From NCBI RefSeq assembly GCF_001885075.1, contig NZ_MODU01000004.1, forward strand, positions 1,612,001-1,676,000: DNA of 64,000 bases, given 5' to 3'. The stretch comes from Alteromonas sp. V450. GTDB taxonomy: Bacteria; Pseudomonadota; Gammaproteobacteria; Enterobacterales; Alteromonadaceae. Below the pieces are notes generated by a model, which saw nothing but the letters and a program-made list of their open reading frames with translations, ran no database searches and was not told the DNA's origin. The translations under genes and the position numbers were made by a program. Shown here piece by piece: positions 7,850 to 17,687 of the stretch (position 1 is its first letter; the number at the start of each line of letters is the position of its first letter).

Positions 7850-9373
7850 GTGATACTTCATATTTTTTCGCGATCATCAATGTTGTACCTTTCCGAATTT
7901 CAAACAAAGCTTTCTAATCAATATATTACCCCGGCATTTTCGATATCACTCTGTGCTGAAAACGCACCTTCACACTTTCTAATTGCTGGTAGAAATAGTA
8001 GCGGGAAGTCGCTCTTAATTTCCGCGCTTGCCGGTAACGGAAAGGCAAAAAGCGGTAGTCGTGAATGTAATTCGGTTGTTGCAGAGGTATCGGTTCTAAA
8101 ACAACAAACGTTAATTGAAGAAGAAAAACAAAAAGACAGCGCGGATATTTTAGACGTAATAGCTGAGCCAACGCAGGTTCGCGAACTATTCGCACGCGCT
8201 AATGACAACTATCAAAATCATCCGTACTACAACGAGCTTGCCTCGACTCTTAGAATTGAGCATTTACTCGATAATGCGTTTCTTTCACTTTCGACGGGTG
8301 AAACCCGCAAGATTATTATCATGTTGGCATGGTTAAGTAATGCCACTATTATTCTGATGGACGAACCCTTTGAAGGCTTAGATGTTGAAGCTGTTAGCGC
8401 GTTTAGTCATTTTCTTGTATCTCAGCAACAGGCCTCGTTGGTACTAACCGCCAACAAACTTTCAGATATTCCCAATAATATGCAAGCCCAGTTAATTGTC
8501 ATGGATGCTTTAACCATTACGTGGAAATCTGAATGCAAACTCAGTTATACCGACTTGCGCTCAGAATTAAGTACGTGGTTTGCGCTAGAGTCTGATGATA
8601 TTGATGTACCCGCTGCGCTTAATGTGAACAACAAATACGCTAATGATTTAAACGTAAACGAACCAAACCGCAATGTACATAACAGTGAATTAGATTCACT
8701 GCCCGACACCTTAATTCAGCTTAAAGATGGATTCGTGCGTTTCGATGGGCGAACTGTATTTGACAAACTAAACTTTACGCTTAATAAAAATGAGCATTGG
8801 CAGATCACTGGTCCTAACGGTTCAGGCAAAACCTGCTTACTTCAAATGTTTACTGGTGACAATTCCCATTGTTATACCAACGACTTAACAATATTTGGCA
8901 TAAAACGTGGCACAGGCGAGAGCATATGGGACATTAAAAAGCACATTGGAATTATGTCGAATGCGCTGCACATGCAGTACAAAGTCAACCCAAGTGTTGA
9001 ACACGTTATTATTTCAGGTTTCCACGACAGTATTGGTCTATACACCCACCCCACGCTTGCGGAGCGCACCGTGGCAGAGCAGTGGCTTGAAGTACTGGGT
9101 TTAAAACAGAAAAAGAACACGCCATTTCAGTCACTGTCGTTCGGCGACCAGCGGCTAGTGCTTATTGCTCGTGCTATGGTGAAGCACCCCGCTGTGCTTA
9201 TTTTAGATGAACCCTTAAATGGTTTAGACGACTTCAACCGTCAAAAAGCGCTGAAGCTTATTGATATACTCGCTAACGCAGGCACGAGCACGCTGTTGTA
9301 TGTAAATCACAATTCAGAAGAGCGTATCCCTAGTATTCAGAAAACGTTGAATATGAAAGACTATCAAGTTTAA
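7850..9373 (+). CDS. ModF/PhrA-like duplicated ABC ATPase
   Basis: A soluble protein with two ABC ATPase domains and no membrane segment, resembling ModF (PhrA) of the molybdate locus. Domain 1 has Walker A AGRNSSGKS, signature LSTGE and Walker B ILMDEP. Domain 2 has Walker A GPNGSGKT, signature LSFGD, Walker B LILDEP and an H-loop histidine in YVNHN. Domain 1 lacks that histidine (VLTANK), so it may hydrolyse ATP poorly. The linker near 240-285 is asparagine-rich. The GTG at 7850 gives 507 residues and an ATG at 7880 would shorten it by ten; neither has a clear ribosome binding site. No molybdate genes are nearby, so the role is open. Confidence 0.8.
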   Translation: MILHIFSRSSMLYLSEFQTKLSNQYITPAFSISLCAENAPSHFLIAGRNSSGKSLLISALAGNGKAKSGSRECNSVVAEVSVLKQQTLIEEEKQKDSADILDVIAEPTQVRELFARANDNYQNHPYYNELASTLRIEHLLDNAFLSLSTGETRKIIIMLAWLSNATIILMDEPFEGLDVEAVSAFSHFLVSQQQASLVLTANKLSDIPNNMQAQLIVMDALTITWKSECKLSYTDLRSELSTWFALESDDIDVPAALNVNNKYANDLNVNEPNRNVHNSELDSLPDTLIQLKDGFVRFDGRTVFDKLNFTLNKNEHWQITGPNGSGKTCLLQMFTGDNSHCYTNDLTIFGIKRGTGESIWDIKKHIGIMSNALHMQYKVNPSVEHVIISGFHDSIGLYTHPTLAERTVAEQWLEVLGLKQKKNTPFQSLSFGDQRLVLIARAMVKHPAVLILDEPLNGLDDFNRQKALKLIDILANAGTSTLLYVNHNSEERIPSIQKTLNMKDYQV

Positions 9374-9505
9374 AGATTGCTATTTAAAGCATAGGGCCCA
9401 TGTACTTTTAGTTTTTTTCTGCGCTCGTGTGGCAAACACAACAAACCTACACTGCTTTTAATTAACAGCTATAGCCAACGGCAGAAATACGGTTTTTATT
9501 GAGAA

Positions 9506-9554
9506 AAGAAAAAAGCGCTATCACTAGGGAAACATTTGATAACTGTGATAGCGC
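9506..9554 (-). terminator. intrinsic terminator of the DUF1826 unit
   Basis: GCGCTATCAC (9515-9524) and GTGATAGCGC (9545-9554) pair perfectly over ten bases. Read on the minus strand, the stem is followed directly by a T-rich run (TTTTTTCTTTTC). It lies just beyond the stop of the DUF1826 gene and should end the zinc-related operon. Confidence 0.75.
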
Positions 9555-9592
9555 AAAGGTAACTTGGGAAGAGGTGGGGCAGTTTCTGCTGC

Positions 9593-10276
9593 CTACATTG
9601 GATCTAATGTTAATAACACCCGTTGGGTATTGGGGTGTACTTTGCACGACCGGTGTACGGCGGCAAAATCTTCATGGCCCTGCCACGACTTTCCTTTAAG
9701 TAGGCCCACATCAAACGCCCCCATTTGTTTTACGCTGCTCTCTAGGTAGCGCTGCCCTAGCCTGTTTTTCAAAAGTCCCTGATTATGTTTTTCACCAAGC
9801 CCAATCATTGGGCTGGTAACTACACATTCTACCGGAAGCCACTCTGTACCTCCGCCTAGGTAGGTATTCACTAACCGAACAGGAATATTGTCAACGTGAA
9901 AGCTTGGACACATAGCCGAAGATAAGGGCACGAGCCTTACTCCAACACTTTCACAATTAAAAAGCGTGGTGAGCATGTCTGAAAGCAAATAAATATCGTT
10001 AATGGCTGCCTGTTTTCCTGAACTACTTCTTCCATCAGGTAACAGTTTTTCGATTTCCTCTTTCAGTGATGTTAAAGAGAAAACACCGCGGATCCCCATG
10101 CCTAACGCTCTAAAAACCTCATGATAATATTGCGAAATAAGTGACTCTTCGGGGCGAGTCCACACGGCAACACTGACTCCTTTTTCAACGATATCCCCCA
10201 GCACCATAGCATCGGCGCTAGAACGCCAAGAGCAGCTGTGTTCGAAAGCAATGTCGTGGTTCTGTAGTGCCTGCAT
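9593..10276 (-). CDS. DUF1826 domain protein, zinc-operon partner
   Basis: A 227-residue soluble protein of the DUF1826 family, which I know as a companion of CobW-type zinc proteins. The recognisable core is CPSFHVDNIPVRLVNTYLGGGTEWLP, with an HxD pair that could bind metal. C-terminal residues include HRSCKVHP. The ATG at 10276 is chosen over an upstream start at 10324. GGGAG lies seven bases before 10276, and the stop of the upstream CobW fragment sits immediately before it (TAAT-ATG), so translation is coupled. The biochemical function is unknown. Zinc-starvation expression is inferred from the Zur-like box upstream of the operon. Confidence 0.75.
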   Translation of the reverse strand: MQALQNHDIAFEHSCSWRSSADAMVLGDIVEKGVSVAVWTRPEESLISQYYHEVFRALGMGIRGVFSLTSLKEEIEKLLPDGRSSSGKQAAINDIYLLSDMLTTLFNCESVGVRLVPLSSAMCPSFHVDNIPVRLVNTYLGGGTEWLPVECVVTSPMIGLGEKHNQGLLKNRLGQRYLESSVKQMGAFDVGLLKGKSWQGHEDFAAVHRSCKVHPNTQRVLLTLDPM

Positions 10277-10277
10277 A

Positions 10278-11479
10278 TTAGTGCTCCCATGCAGGAAATG
10301 GATCAGGCATTTCGGCCCAAACATGATGACCTTGTATCAGCTGTTCATCTGTTAACAAGCAATTATTTAAGCGTTCAATAATCTCTTCTTTGCTAAGCCC
10401 TTGTCCTATGAATACAAGCTCTTGGCGCATGTCACCGAAAGGCTCCATCCATTGTTCTTCAATCGCGTTAAGGTATTCAGGATCTTCGGGCCACTGCTCT
10501 TTGGGTACGGCTTTCCAAAACAATCCAGCAGCGCCGTATCTCGCCATACCGCCAGCCTGGCTCCAGCTGCCAGCTAGTTGAGGACGTGTTGCCAACCAGA
10601 AAAAGCCTTTTGAACGAATTAATTTACCAGCAATATCTTTGCTATGTAGAAAATCATAAAACTTCTGCGGGTCGAACGGGCGTCGTGCTTCGTAAGTAAA
10701 GCTGCTGATACCAAACTCTTCTGTTTCTGGTACGTGCTCGCCGCGCATTTCTTTCAACCACCCCGGCGACTGCGCGCGCGCTCAAAACTAAATCGTCCTG
10801 TGTTCAGCACTTTATCGAGTGGCACTTTTCCATGCTCGATAGAAATTTGGGTTGCTTCGGTGTTAAGGGTTTGCAAAATACTTTTAAGACGCGCCAATTC
10901 TCGTTCAGAGACCAAGTCGGTTTTGCTTATTAGCAATATATCAGCAAACTCTACTTGTTCGATCAGCAAGTCTGCTACGCTCCGCTCGTCTTCCTCTCCC
11001 AAGCTCTCACCCACATCGTTGAGAAACTTGGCTTCATCATAGTCTTTAAGAAAATTCAATGCATCGACAACGGTAACCATGGTATCAAGGCGCGATATTT
11101 CTGATAAGCTTTTGCCGTCTTCATCGGCAAATGTAAAGGTTTCTGCTACCGGTAATGGTTCAGATATGCCGGTTGACTCGATAACCAGATAGTCGTATTT
11201 TCCTTCATGGGCTAAACGTTCAATCTCTTCAAGTAAGTCTTCTCGCAACGTACAGCAAATACACCCATTACTCATTTCAACTAGCTTTTCTTCGGCTCGA
11301 TTGAAGCTCACTTCATTTTTAACCGTAGCAGCATCAATGTTGATTTCGCTCATATCGTTAACGATTACCGCCACTCTAAGCCCATCGCGATTATTGAGTA
11401 TATGATTTAAAACGGTGGTTTTTCCTGCACCTAGAAAACCAGATAGCACAGTAACAGGAAGCTGATTTTGAACAGACAT
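10278..11479 (-). pseudogene. CobW/COG0523 zinc metallochaperone GTPase, frameshifted
   Basis: The N-terminal piece (10754-11479, 241 residues) has the GTPase Walker [10 protein letters not shown], the metal-binding CxCC in [14 protein letters not shown] and an SKTD guanine-specificity motif. It ends abruptly in ARSRRGG. The C-terminal piece (10278-10757) begins KEMRGEHVPETEEFG, the usual continuation of this family, and carries the CobW C-terminal domain ending in WAEMPDPFP. Removing two bases from a (GC)5 run at 10772-10781 restores [17 protein letters not shown], a normal family sequence of about 400 residues. It is therefore a two-base expansion in a dinucleotide tract. Intact relatives deliver zinc under starvation. 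The GTPase half alone may still be made. It could be a true mutation, a switching tract or a sequencing error. Confidence 0.85.
10772..10781. repeat. (GC)5 dinucleotide tract, frameshift site
   Basis: Ten bases of alternating GC within the CobW-family gene. One repeat unit too many explains the break between the GTPase half and the C-terminal half. Such tracts are prone to slippage. Confidence 0.8.
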
Positions 11480-11856
11480 AACGACTCGCTTATTTTTATA
11501 TTAAATTTTCAACCCCTAAAGATGTTATAACATAACAATTGAAATGAAAATGGCGATACGATTAATTTCTTGCAAAACACTCTCGAAATTGCCACTAGCC
11601 ACGCTTTCGGTGACAACCTATTCTTTGACGAATTGCACTGACAAACTGAATAACTGCCTTGCTGAGTAACAATAGAAAATATCGCCATTATTCAACTAGG
11701 AGCCAAGAAACATTGAGTCAACCGTTGCCTAAAAAAGCATGCTTATACTGGCACGCATCAAAAAGACCGCGCTTTTAAAGAGACTCTATGCCTGACTTGC
11801 CCGACTCCTTTGTTTAACACAAGAAATAAGCAATCTATTGGGTAAGACAAACTCTC
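11480..11856. other. intergenic, operon promoter region
   Basis: About 377 bases between the CobW-family start and the AtoE stop. The first 60 hold the Zur-box-like site. The rest shows no convincing open frame: a short ATG frame near 11788 stops after about nine codons. No strong terminator for the transporter on the right could be identified. Confidence 0.5.
11523..11537. promoter_or_regulatory. Zur-box-like operator
   Basis: TGTTATAACATAACA has perfectly complementary six-base arms (TGTTAT and ATAACA). It differs at one position from the gammaproteobacterial Zur core TGTTATANTATAACA as I remember it. It lies 44-58 bases upstream of the ATG of the CobW-family zinc chaperone, exactly where repression by zinc-loaded Zur would be expected. 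Confidence 0.7.
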
Positions 11857-13176
11857 TTACACAAACCGCAAAATCAACGAAATTATCACACCGGTTACGA
11901 TAAGTTGAACTAAGCAAAAACCCATAACATCTTTAGCTTTTAACCCCGCTATAGCAAGCACTGGCAGTGCCCAAAACGGCTGGATCAAATTAGTCCACGC
12001 ATCACCCCAGGCTACCGCCATGGCGACTTTATTGATTTCGGCGCCCAGTTCAATGGCAGCGGGCACTATTACTGGGGCTTGCACCGCCCACTGACCTCCT
12101 CCCGAAGGCACAAAAATATTAACAATGCCTGCACTAACAAAACTCCATACTGGCAACGATTCTGCTGTTGCGAAGCTAATTAGCCACTGTGACATCGTTT
12201 GTGCTAGCCCTGACTGTACCATTACTGCCATAATTCCCGCATAAAAAGGAAACTGTATAATAATGCCACTGCCACCTTGAACCGCTTGTTGAAGACTATG
12301 CAATACATTACGTGGCGTTCCGTGAAGGACAATAGCGAGAAACAGAAATAACGTATTCACGATATTGAGATTAAGCCCGCCCCCTGATACAAAATAGTGA
12401 GTAAGGTATGCAAGCCCAGCAAAACCAACAAGTAAGCCAAGTACCTTGCTATTTTCGAGTTTGTCGGCAGGCCGTTCGTTTGATGCAGACGGTAGCGCGC
12501 TATCTTGTAGCTTTTCGCTATCGACAATGACGCTTTCAGACTTAGAAGGTAGCATTAATCGGTTAACAAGCGGAATGATCACAAACATGGTTGCTAGTAA
12601 AAGTAGATTGAAGCCACTAAAAATAGTCTCGCTGGTACTCACTACGCCAATTTGTGCTTCTGAAAAGTGACCAGGCGTTGCAATAGTGAGCGGCACAGAA
12701 CCCGCTAAACCGCCATGCCATACAACGAAACCAGAATAAGCGCTTGCCACTAATAACCGATAATCTACTGTTACCTTTCTTGCTAAGGCCTTGGCAAACA
12801 ATGCGCCAACAACAAGGCCAAAGCCCCAGTTTATCCAACTTGCTATTAGCGATACCACAGTAACCAGCACTATGGCGCTGCCTGCACTTTTGGCAAGATT
12901 CGCCAGCTTTTCAAGTAACGCCTTTACTAACGGTGTGCATGCCAACATAAACCCCGTCACCAGCACCAAGAGCATTTGCATTGAAAATGTGAGTAGCCCC
13001 CAGAACCCGTCTCCCCACTGCTGAATGGTGGTAAGTGGCGATTGGTTTTGAATGATTACCGCAAAAGTAAAGGTAATAAGAGTTAGCAATAATACGAAGA
13101 TATAAGGGTCTGGCAGGTATCGCTCTACAAGTTTTACGAAGGGTTTGGACGCTCGATTTAGCACAAATACGCTCAC
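11857..13176 (-). CDS. short-chain fatty acid transporter, AtoE family
   Basis: Integral inner-membrane protein of 439 residues with about ten hydrophobic segments. Family landmarks include the N-terminal LVERYLPDPYIFVLLLTLITF, the internal SWINWGFGLVVGALFAKALAR, and FVPSGGGQWAVQAP followed by VAWGDAWTNLIQPFWALP near the C-terminus. These are typical of the AtoE (TIGR00366) group, which imports short-chain fatty acids such as acetoacetate or butyrate. No acetoacetate CoA-transferase genes lie beside it. It follows the hybrid kinase gene by about 55 bases on the same strand, so the sensor may be co-transcribed with it. Confidence 0.87.
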   Translation of the reverse strand: MSVFVLNRASKPFVKLVERYLPDPYIFVLLLTLITFTFAVIIQNQSPLTTIQQWGDGFWGLLTFSMQMLLVLVTGFMLACTPLVKALLEKLANLAKSAGSAIVLVTVVSLIASWINWGFGLVVGALFAKALARKVTVDYRLLVASAYSGFVVWHGGLAGSVPLTIATPGHFSEAQIGVVSTSETIFSGFNLLLLATMFVIIPLVNRLMLPSKSESVIVDSEKLQDSALPSASNERPADKLENSKVLGLLVGFAGLAYLTHYFVSGGGLNLNIVNTLFLFLAIVLHGTPRNVLHSLQQAVQGGSGIIIQFPFYAGIMAVMVQSGLAQTMSQWLISFATAESLPVWSFVSAGIVNIFVPSGGGQWAVQAPVIVPAAIELGAEINKVAMAVAWGDAWTNLIQPFWALPVLAIAGLKAKDVMGFCLVQLIVTGVIISLILRFV

Positions 13177-13231
13177 ATCTTGTTAAGAAGTTGTTGCATA
13201 TTAACGTACCTTACTATCTTCTTGGTAGCGG

Positions 13232-16200
13232 CTATGGCGTTTTTCCTAGCCATTTGTGTAACGTTGAAATTACTTTTTCTTGGTCAATAGGCTTTGTGAG
13301 AAAATCGTCCATTCCCGATTGTAAGCACATTTCCCTGTCTCGTTGCATTGCGTTAGCCGTCATCGCTACAATTGGAATTGCTTTATACTGGTTTCCACCA
13401 TCCCCCTCTCTAATTCGGCGTGTGGCCTCAAACCCGTCCATTTCAGGCATTTGGCAATCCATAATAACCAGCGAATATACCGTGCGACTACCGCATTTCT
13501 TGAGCAGTTCTAATGCCTCTCGACCGTTGTTTGCTACGCTCACGACAAAACCTTCACTTTCAAGTAAACTTTGCGCCACGAGTTGGTTAACTGCATTGTC
13601 CTCTACCAGTAAAATGCGCGCTCCACGTGACATGTGCTCTGTTGTTAGCGGCGCTGGATAAAGATGTTTTTCTGCATTTTGTTGCTCATTCGCCTTTTCA
13701 TCATTCCACTGTAATTGAAACTGTTTTGCCTCACTGCCTTCCAGTGCAGTAATATAGTCGCATGTAGTTAGCGGTTTTGGAAAGCTTGCAAAAACGCGTG
13801 TTGCCCCATACTCAACAACACTTTCGACATCTTTGAACGCCGTCATTAGGATTAAACGCAACTCTGCATGCTGCTCGGTTGTCCGTGTTGCCTCACAAAA
13901 GCTTTCAATCGATTTTGCAGGCAACTTATTGTCAATAAACACTACGGTAATAGGTTGACAGCGAGTTAGTGCTTCCCGATAGCGCGCAACCCCTTCCGTT
14001 GCATTGGACGCAAGAGATACTTCGTTGCCCCACTGTTCCAGCTGCCGCTTCATAACGCGTTTATTTGACGCATTTTCGTCTATGATTAAACAGTGTGTTT
14101 GGGTGGCACTTAAACTGAGCGAGCATTCACCGTTTTCTGCCGGTTGAACCTCAATTTCAACCGTGAAACAACTTCCTTTACCAAGTTCACTGGTGACACT
14201 AATATCACCACCTAATAGTTCACATAGCTTTTTAGTGATGGTTAAGCCTAAGCCTGTACCACCATACCTGCGTGTGGTTGAAGCATCGACTTGGACGAAT
14301 GCATCGAACAAATTCTTTAACTTATGCTCTTCTATTCCGATACCAGTGTCTTTTATTGAACAACGAAACAGTTGCCCCTCGCCGTTTTGAGAGGGCTCTG
14401 TTGCGGCGGTAATAACCAGTTCACCGTGCTGCGTAAATTTCACAGCATTACTTAACAAATTAGTCAGTATTTGCTGGATGCGATTGGGGTCTGAATTAAC
14501 ATTGGATGTGTTAATGCCCGTCACGTCAACAATAACCTCCACCCCTTTTTCTTGCGCGGTGTGGGAAATTGAACGAGAGAGACTTTCAATCAGGTGGCGC
14601 AAGTCAAAATCAACAAAATCTAATTCCAGCTTGTTTGCCTCAATTTTTGAAAAGTCCAATATGTCATTAATCAGCACAAGCAATGACTTTGCGCTGCCGT
14701 TGGCAATGTTCACGCGCTGTAATTGTTCTGGTGTAAGCGCGCTTTTTTCTAAAAGGCCAAGCATACCGATAACACCATTCATTGGCGTTCTTATTTCATG
14801 ACTCATGTTAGCTAAAAACTCAGATTTAAGTTTGGTCGCCTCTTCCGCTCTCTCTAATGCTAACTTCAAGTCATTCGCTTGAGACTCTAATGATGCTGTT
14901 TTCTCAGAAACTTGAGATTCTAAAGCCTGCACAAATCTTTTTTGCCTGATAATTTCAATTTGATGCAGGCGCGTTCTTAAATAGACGAAGATAGTCACCA
15001 AAATGGCTAACAGTAGAAAGTAAATCGAATATGCCCACCATGTTTTCCAGGGCGCAGTCGCGACATGAATATTCACGGCTAGTCGTTTATCTCCCCATTT
15101 ACCATTGGATTTTAAGGCCTTCACTAGCAGCGTATAGGTGCCACCATCTAAATTTGTGAAAGAGACACTGTTGCGGCTTCCAATATCAATCCACTGTTCG
15201 TCATAACCTTCAAGTTTATAAGCGAAATGAGCCCGCTTACTCTGAGAGAAATCTAGCAGAGCAAATTCAACGGAAAAGAAGGCATCTGTGTAGGAAAGAA
15301 AAATATCTGAGACGTAAGATAGGGGCTTATCAAGTGTGGTATCAGCGCCCATTTTGTTAAAACCAGTCAGTACGATATTGGCATCGAACGTGTCTGTTTG
15401 GCTTTTATTCAACGAAAAGTATTCAATGCCTCTTTGGCTGCTGGTAAAAAGAACATCATTTGCCGCTTTTAATAAACTATTTGAATAATAGTTTTTGCCC
15501 AAACCAAACGATTCACTGTTAAAACTCACAGCGCGCTGTTCATCGGCATCATACAGAAAAATGCCTTTGTTGGTAGTCATCCAAAGTGACCCATCAGAAC
15601 TATCTGCTATTGCTCTAATCACCGTAGCAGGCACGCCATTTTTTTCATTTAAGTAAGTAAAATCAGACGATGCTGCATTGTATCGGAATAGCCCTGTTTG
15701 GGTAGCAATCCAGACATCACTATTGGCAGACTGGTGAATATCCTCGACGATGCTGTTTGGCAACAAGCCACTACTTTCAGATGCCAACTCGCCAAAAGAG
15801 CCAAACCCATTTTCATCTGGCTTCCATACGCTTATTCCTTTGCCAGTGCCTACCCACATATTGTTATTAGCATCTTTTAAAATTGTATGGATTTCAGGGT
15901 GTACCAGGCCATCTTTTGAGGTTAGATGTCGAAATTCTTCAGTTACTGTATTGTAAAGGTATACACCGTTTTTATACGTGCCTATCCAGAGGTTTTTTGC
16001 ATTGTCCATGGCAAGCGCTCTGAATTCTCTGAACTGGCGATAATTACTGTTAGACTGGGGGTATTCAATACGCTTTACACTGCCACGCTTTCTATCAACT
16101 TTTGCCAGGTAATCGTCTTGCGCAACCCACAAGGTATGGTCATCTTCTCTAACAAGGATAGGTCGTTCGATAGCGCTATTTCTCTCATACCCTTCAAAGT

Positions 16201-17407
16201 TTGCAAATATCGATTCATAGCGCTTTTCAAGAATTTGTTCACCTGGCTTCCAAGAGTAAATCTCAGCGTTTGCAGTGGCGATAAGTAAGTCGCCATTTTG
16301 TTCTAGAGACAACCCGTTAGGCGCCGCCAATTCATCGCTATTTATCAATTTAACCTGACGACGTGGCACCAATTTAAAAATGCCGTGTACCTCACTGGTA
16401 ATCCACTTCGTATGAGTATGATCTTCAAAGATTATGCGAAGGCCATTGCTATAACCAAAGTCCATTTTCTCGACCACATTTCCGTCGTTTGTATGACGGT
16501 AAAGACCATTAGTCGAAACAAACCATACCTCGCCATTATGATCCTCAATCATTGAGTTAACTTGACCAAGTGATTTTCCATCACGCGTCACTTGAGGAAT
16601 AAAGATCCCCGTGTCAGGCAGAAACAAAAAAGGCCCATCTTGCGTGGCAACATATATCTGTCCCTGCGCTGTTTTTAATAACCCCCGAATTTCATTGGCG
16701 CCGGTTGCCGTTTCATTTTCGTTATCAGGAAAATAGTAACGCACAGAACCCGTATTTTTGTTCAGCAAATTAAGTCCAAAGCTTGTTGCTATCCAAAGCG
16801 CACCGCTGTCGGCGTCCAAGATATCCCACACGCGATTATGAGAGAGCCCTGGCTCATTGCCTTGTGCTTTTTTAATATGTTCGAACCTGCCATCTCCGAT
16901 ATATTTATTCAAACCCTCATCATAGGAGCCTAACCATATAGTTCCTGTTTGGTCGTGTAACAGAGATTGGATACGATTTGAAGAAAGTGATGAAGGATCT
17001 TCGGGGTTATGACGGAATTGCTCAAATGTTCCACGCGACGGATTGTATAAATTTGCCCCTCCGCCCCAAGTACCAATCCATATATTTCCATCGTTATCTA
17101 GCATCAAGTTACCGGCGTCGTTATGAGATAGTCCGTTACGCTTGTTACCTTCAGACTCAAATAAGGCGACTTGATTTCCGTCATATCTCATTACACCGTT
17201 TTCAGCGGTGCCAAACCATAAAAAGCCCTGACGGTCTTGAACTATTGAATAAATTTCAGATGATACAAACCCGTCTTCCTCAGTGAGAAGTTCTATGGCG
17301 TATTCGTTCATGAGTTTTTCAGAAGGGGCTGTCCTACTCAAAGCGCTATAAGAGATAACTATCAGCGCAACAAGTAATGTGCGCAGTAAAACAGCTTGGT
17401 TGATCAT
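13232..17407 (-). CDS. propeller-type hybrid sensor histidine kinase/response regulator
   Basis: A 1391-residue two-component hybrid. Residues 1-25 are a signal peptide. About 40-670 contain repeated Reg_prop blades ([17 protein letters not shown] and MWVGTGKG types), forming two periplasmic propellers. Y_Y_Y (about 715-782), one membrane helix (about 789-810) and a coiled coil (820-860) follow. HisKA has phospho-acceptor His870 ([12 protein letters not shown]). HATPase_c has [16 protein letters not shown] and GTGLGL. Two receiver domains follow: a diverged one with Asp1159 and a canonical one with Asp1317 ([14 protein letters not shown]). There is no HTH output domain, unlike Bacteroides hybrid regulators. 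The ligand is unknown; the adjacent AtoE transporter suggests a carbon source. Confidence 0.92.
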   Translation of the reverse strand: MINQAVLLRTLLVALIVISYSALSRTAPSEKLMNEYAIELLTEEDGFVSSEIYSIVQDRQGFLWFGTAENGVMRYDGNQVALFESEGNKRNGLSHNDAGNLMLDNDGNIWIGTWGGGANLYNPSRGTFEQFRHNPEDPSSLSSNRIQSLLHDQTGTIWLGSYDEGLNKYIGDGRFEHIKKAQGNEPGLSHNRVWDILDADSGALWIATSFGLNLLNKNTGSVRYYFPDNENETATGANEIRGLLKTAQGQIYVATQDGPFLFLPDTGIFIPQVTRDGKSLGQVNSMIEDHNGEVWFVSTNGLYRHTNDGNVVEKMDFGYSNGLRIIFEDHTHTKWITSEVHGIFKLVPRRQVKLINSDELAAPNGLSLEQNGDLLIATANAEIYSWKPGEQILEKRYESIFANFEGYERNSAIERPILVREDDHTLWVAQDDYLAKVDRKRGSVKRIEYPQSNSNYRQFREFRALAMDNAKNLWIGTYKNGVYLYNTVTEEFRHLTSKDGLVHPEIHTILKDANNNMWVGTGKGISVWKPDENGFGSFGELASESSGLLPNSIVEDIHQSANSDVWIATQTGLFRYNAASSDFTYLNEKNGVPATVIRAIADSSDGSLWMTTNKGIFLYDADEQRAVSFNSESFGLGKNYYSNSLLKAANDVLFTSSQRGIEYFSLNKSQTDTFDANIVLTGFNKMGADTTLDKPLSYVSDIFLSYTDAFFSVEFALLDFSQSKRAHFAYKLEGYDEQWIDIGSRNSVSFTNLDGGTYTLLVKALKSNGKWGDKRLAVNIHVATAPWKTWWAYSIYFLLLAILVTIFVYLRTRLHQIEIIRQKRFVQALESQVSEKTASLESQANDLKLALERAEEATKLKSEFLANMSHEIRTPMNGVIGMLGLLEKSALTPEQLQRVNIANGSAKSLLVLINDILDFSKIEANKLELDFVDFDLRHLIESLSRSISHTAQEKGVEVIVDVTGINTSNVNSDPNRIQQILTNLLSNAVKFTQHGELVITAATEPSQNGEGQLFRCSIKDTGIGIEEHKLKNLFDAFVQVDASTTRRYGGTGLGLTITKKLCELLGGDISVTSELGKGSCFTVEIEVQPAENGECSLSLSATQTHCLIIDENASNKRVMKRQLEQWGNEVSLASNATEGVARYREALTRCQPITVVFIDNKLPAKSIESFCEATRTTEQHAELRLILMTAFKDVESVVEYGATRVFASFPKPLTTCDYITALEGSEAKQFQLQWNDEKANEQQNAEKHLYPAPLTTEHMSRGARILLVEDNAVNQLVAQSLLESEGFVVSVANNGREALELLKKCGSRTVYSLVIMDCQMPEMDGFEATRRIREGDGGNQYKAIPIVAMTANAMQRDREMCLQSGMDDFLTKPIDQEKVISTLHKWLGKTP

Positions 17408-17594
17408 TGTATTAAACAGTATGAAATCTCAGATTCAGAGTGTGTGCGCGATTCTTAAGAAAAACCTTAGTTTAATTCTGAATAAATAGCCATTCAACGA
17501 AAGGTGCATTTATCGTGAGGTAGTAGTAAATCCACTTTAGAAAGCGTAGTTGAACATAAAAAAACCGACGCTATTCAATAAATTATTTCACAAA

Positions 17595-17673
17595 CAAAAA
17601 AGCCGAGGATGCAACAGCCTACGCAATGGGAAAACCCATTTGTAGGTCTCGTTGCAAGCGCCCTCGGCTTTTT
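17595..17673 (-). terminator. long nested hairpin, terminator-like
   Basis: AAAAAGCCGAGG and CCTCGGCTTTTT form an outer stem of about twelve pairs. Inside, further pairs are visible: GCAAC with GTTGC, CCTAC with GTAGG, and ATGGG with CCCAT around a GAAAA-like loop. The whole element spans about 78 bases with symmetric A and T tracts, so it could work in both directions. It sits just after the M16 protease stop. It is much longer than an ordinary terminator and could also be a small structured RNA or repeat. Confidence 0.65.
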
Positions 17674-17687
17674 CTAAATGGTATCAG

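Noticed and set aside
10734..11042. 102-codon plus-strand open frame
   Set aside because: Antisense to the CobW-family gene; serine- and arginine-rich shadow product.
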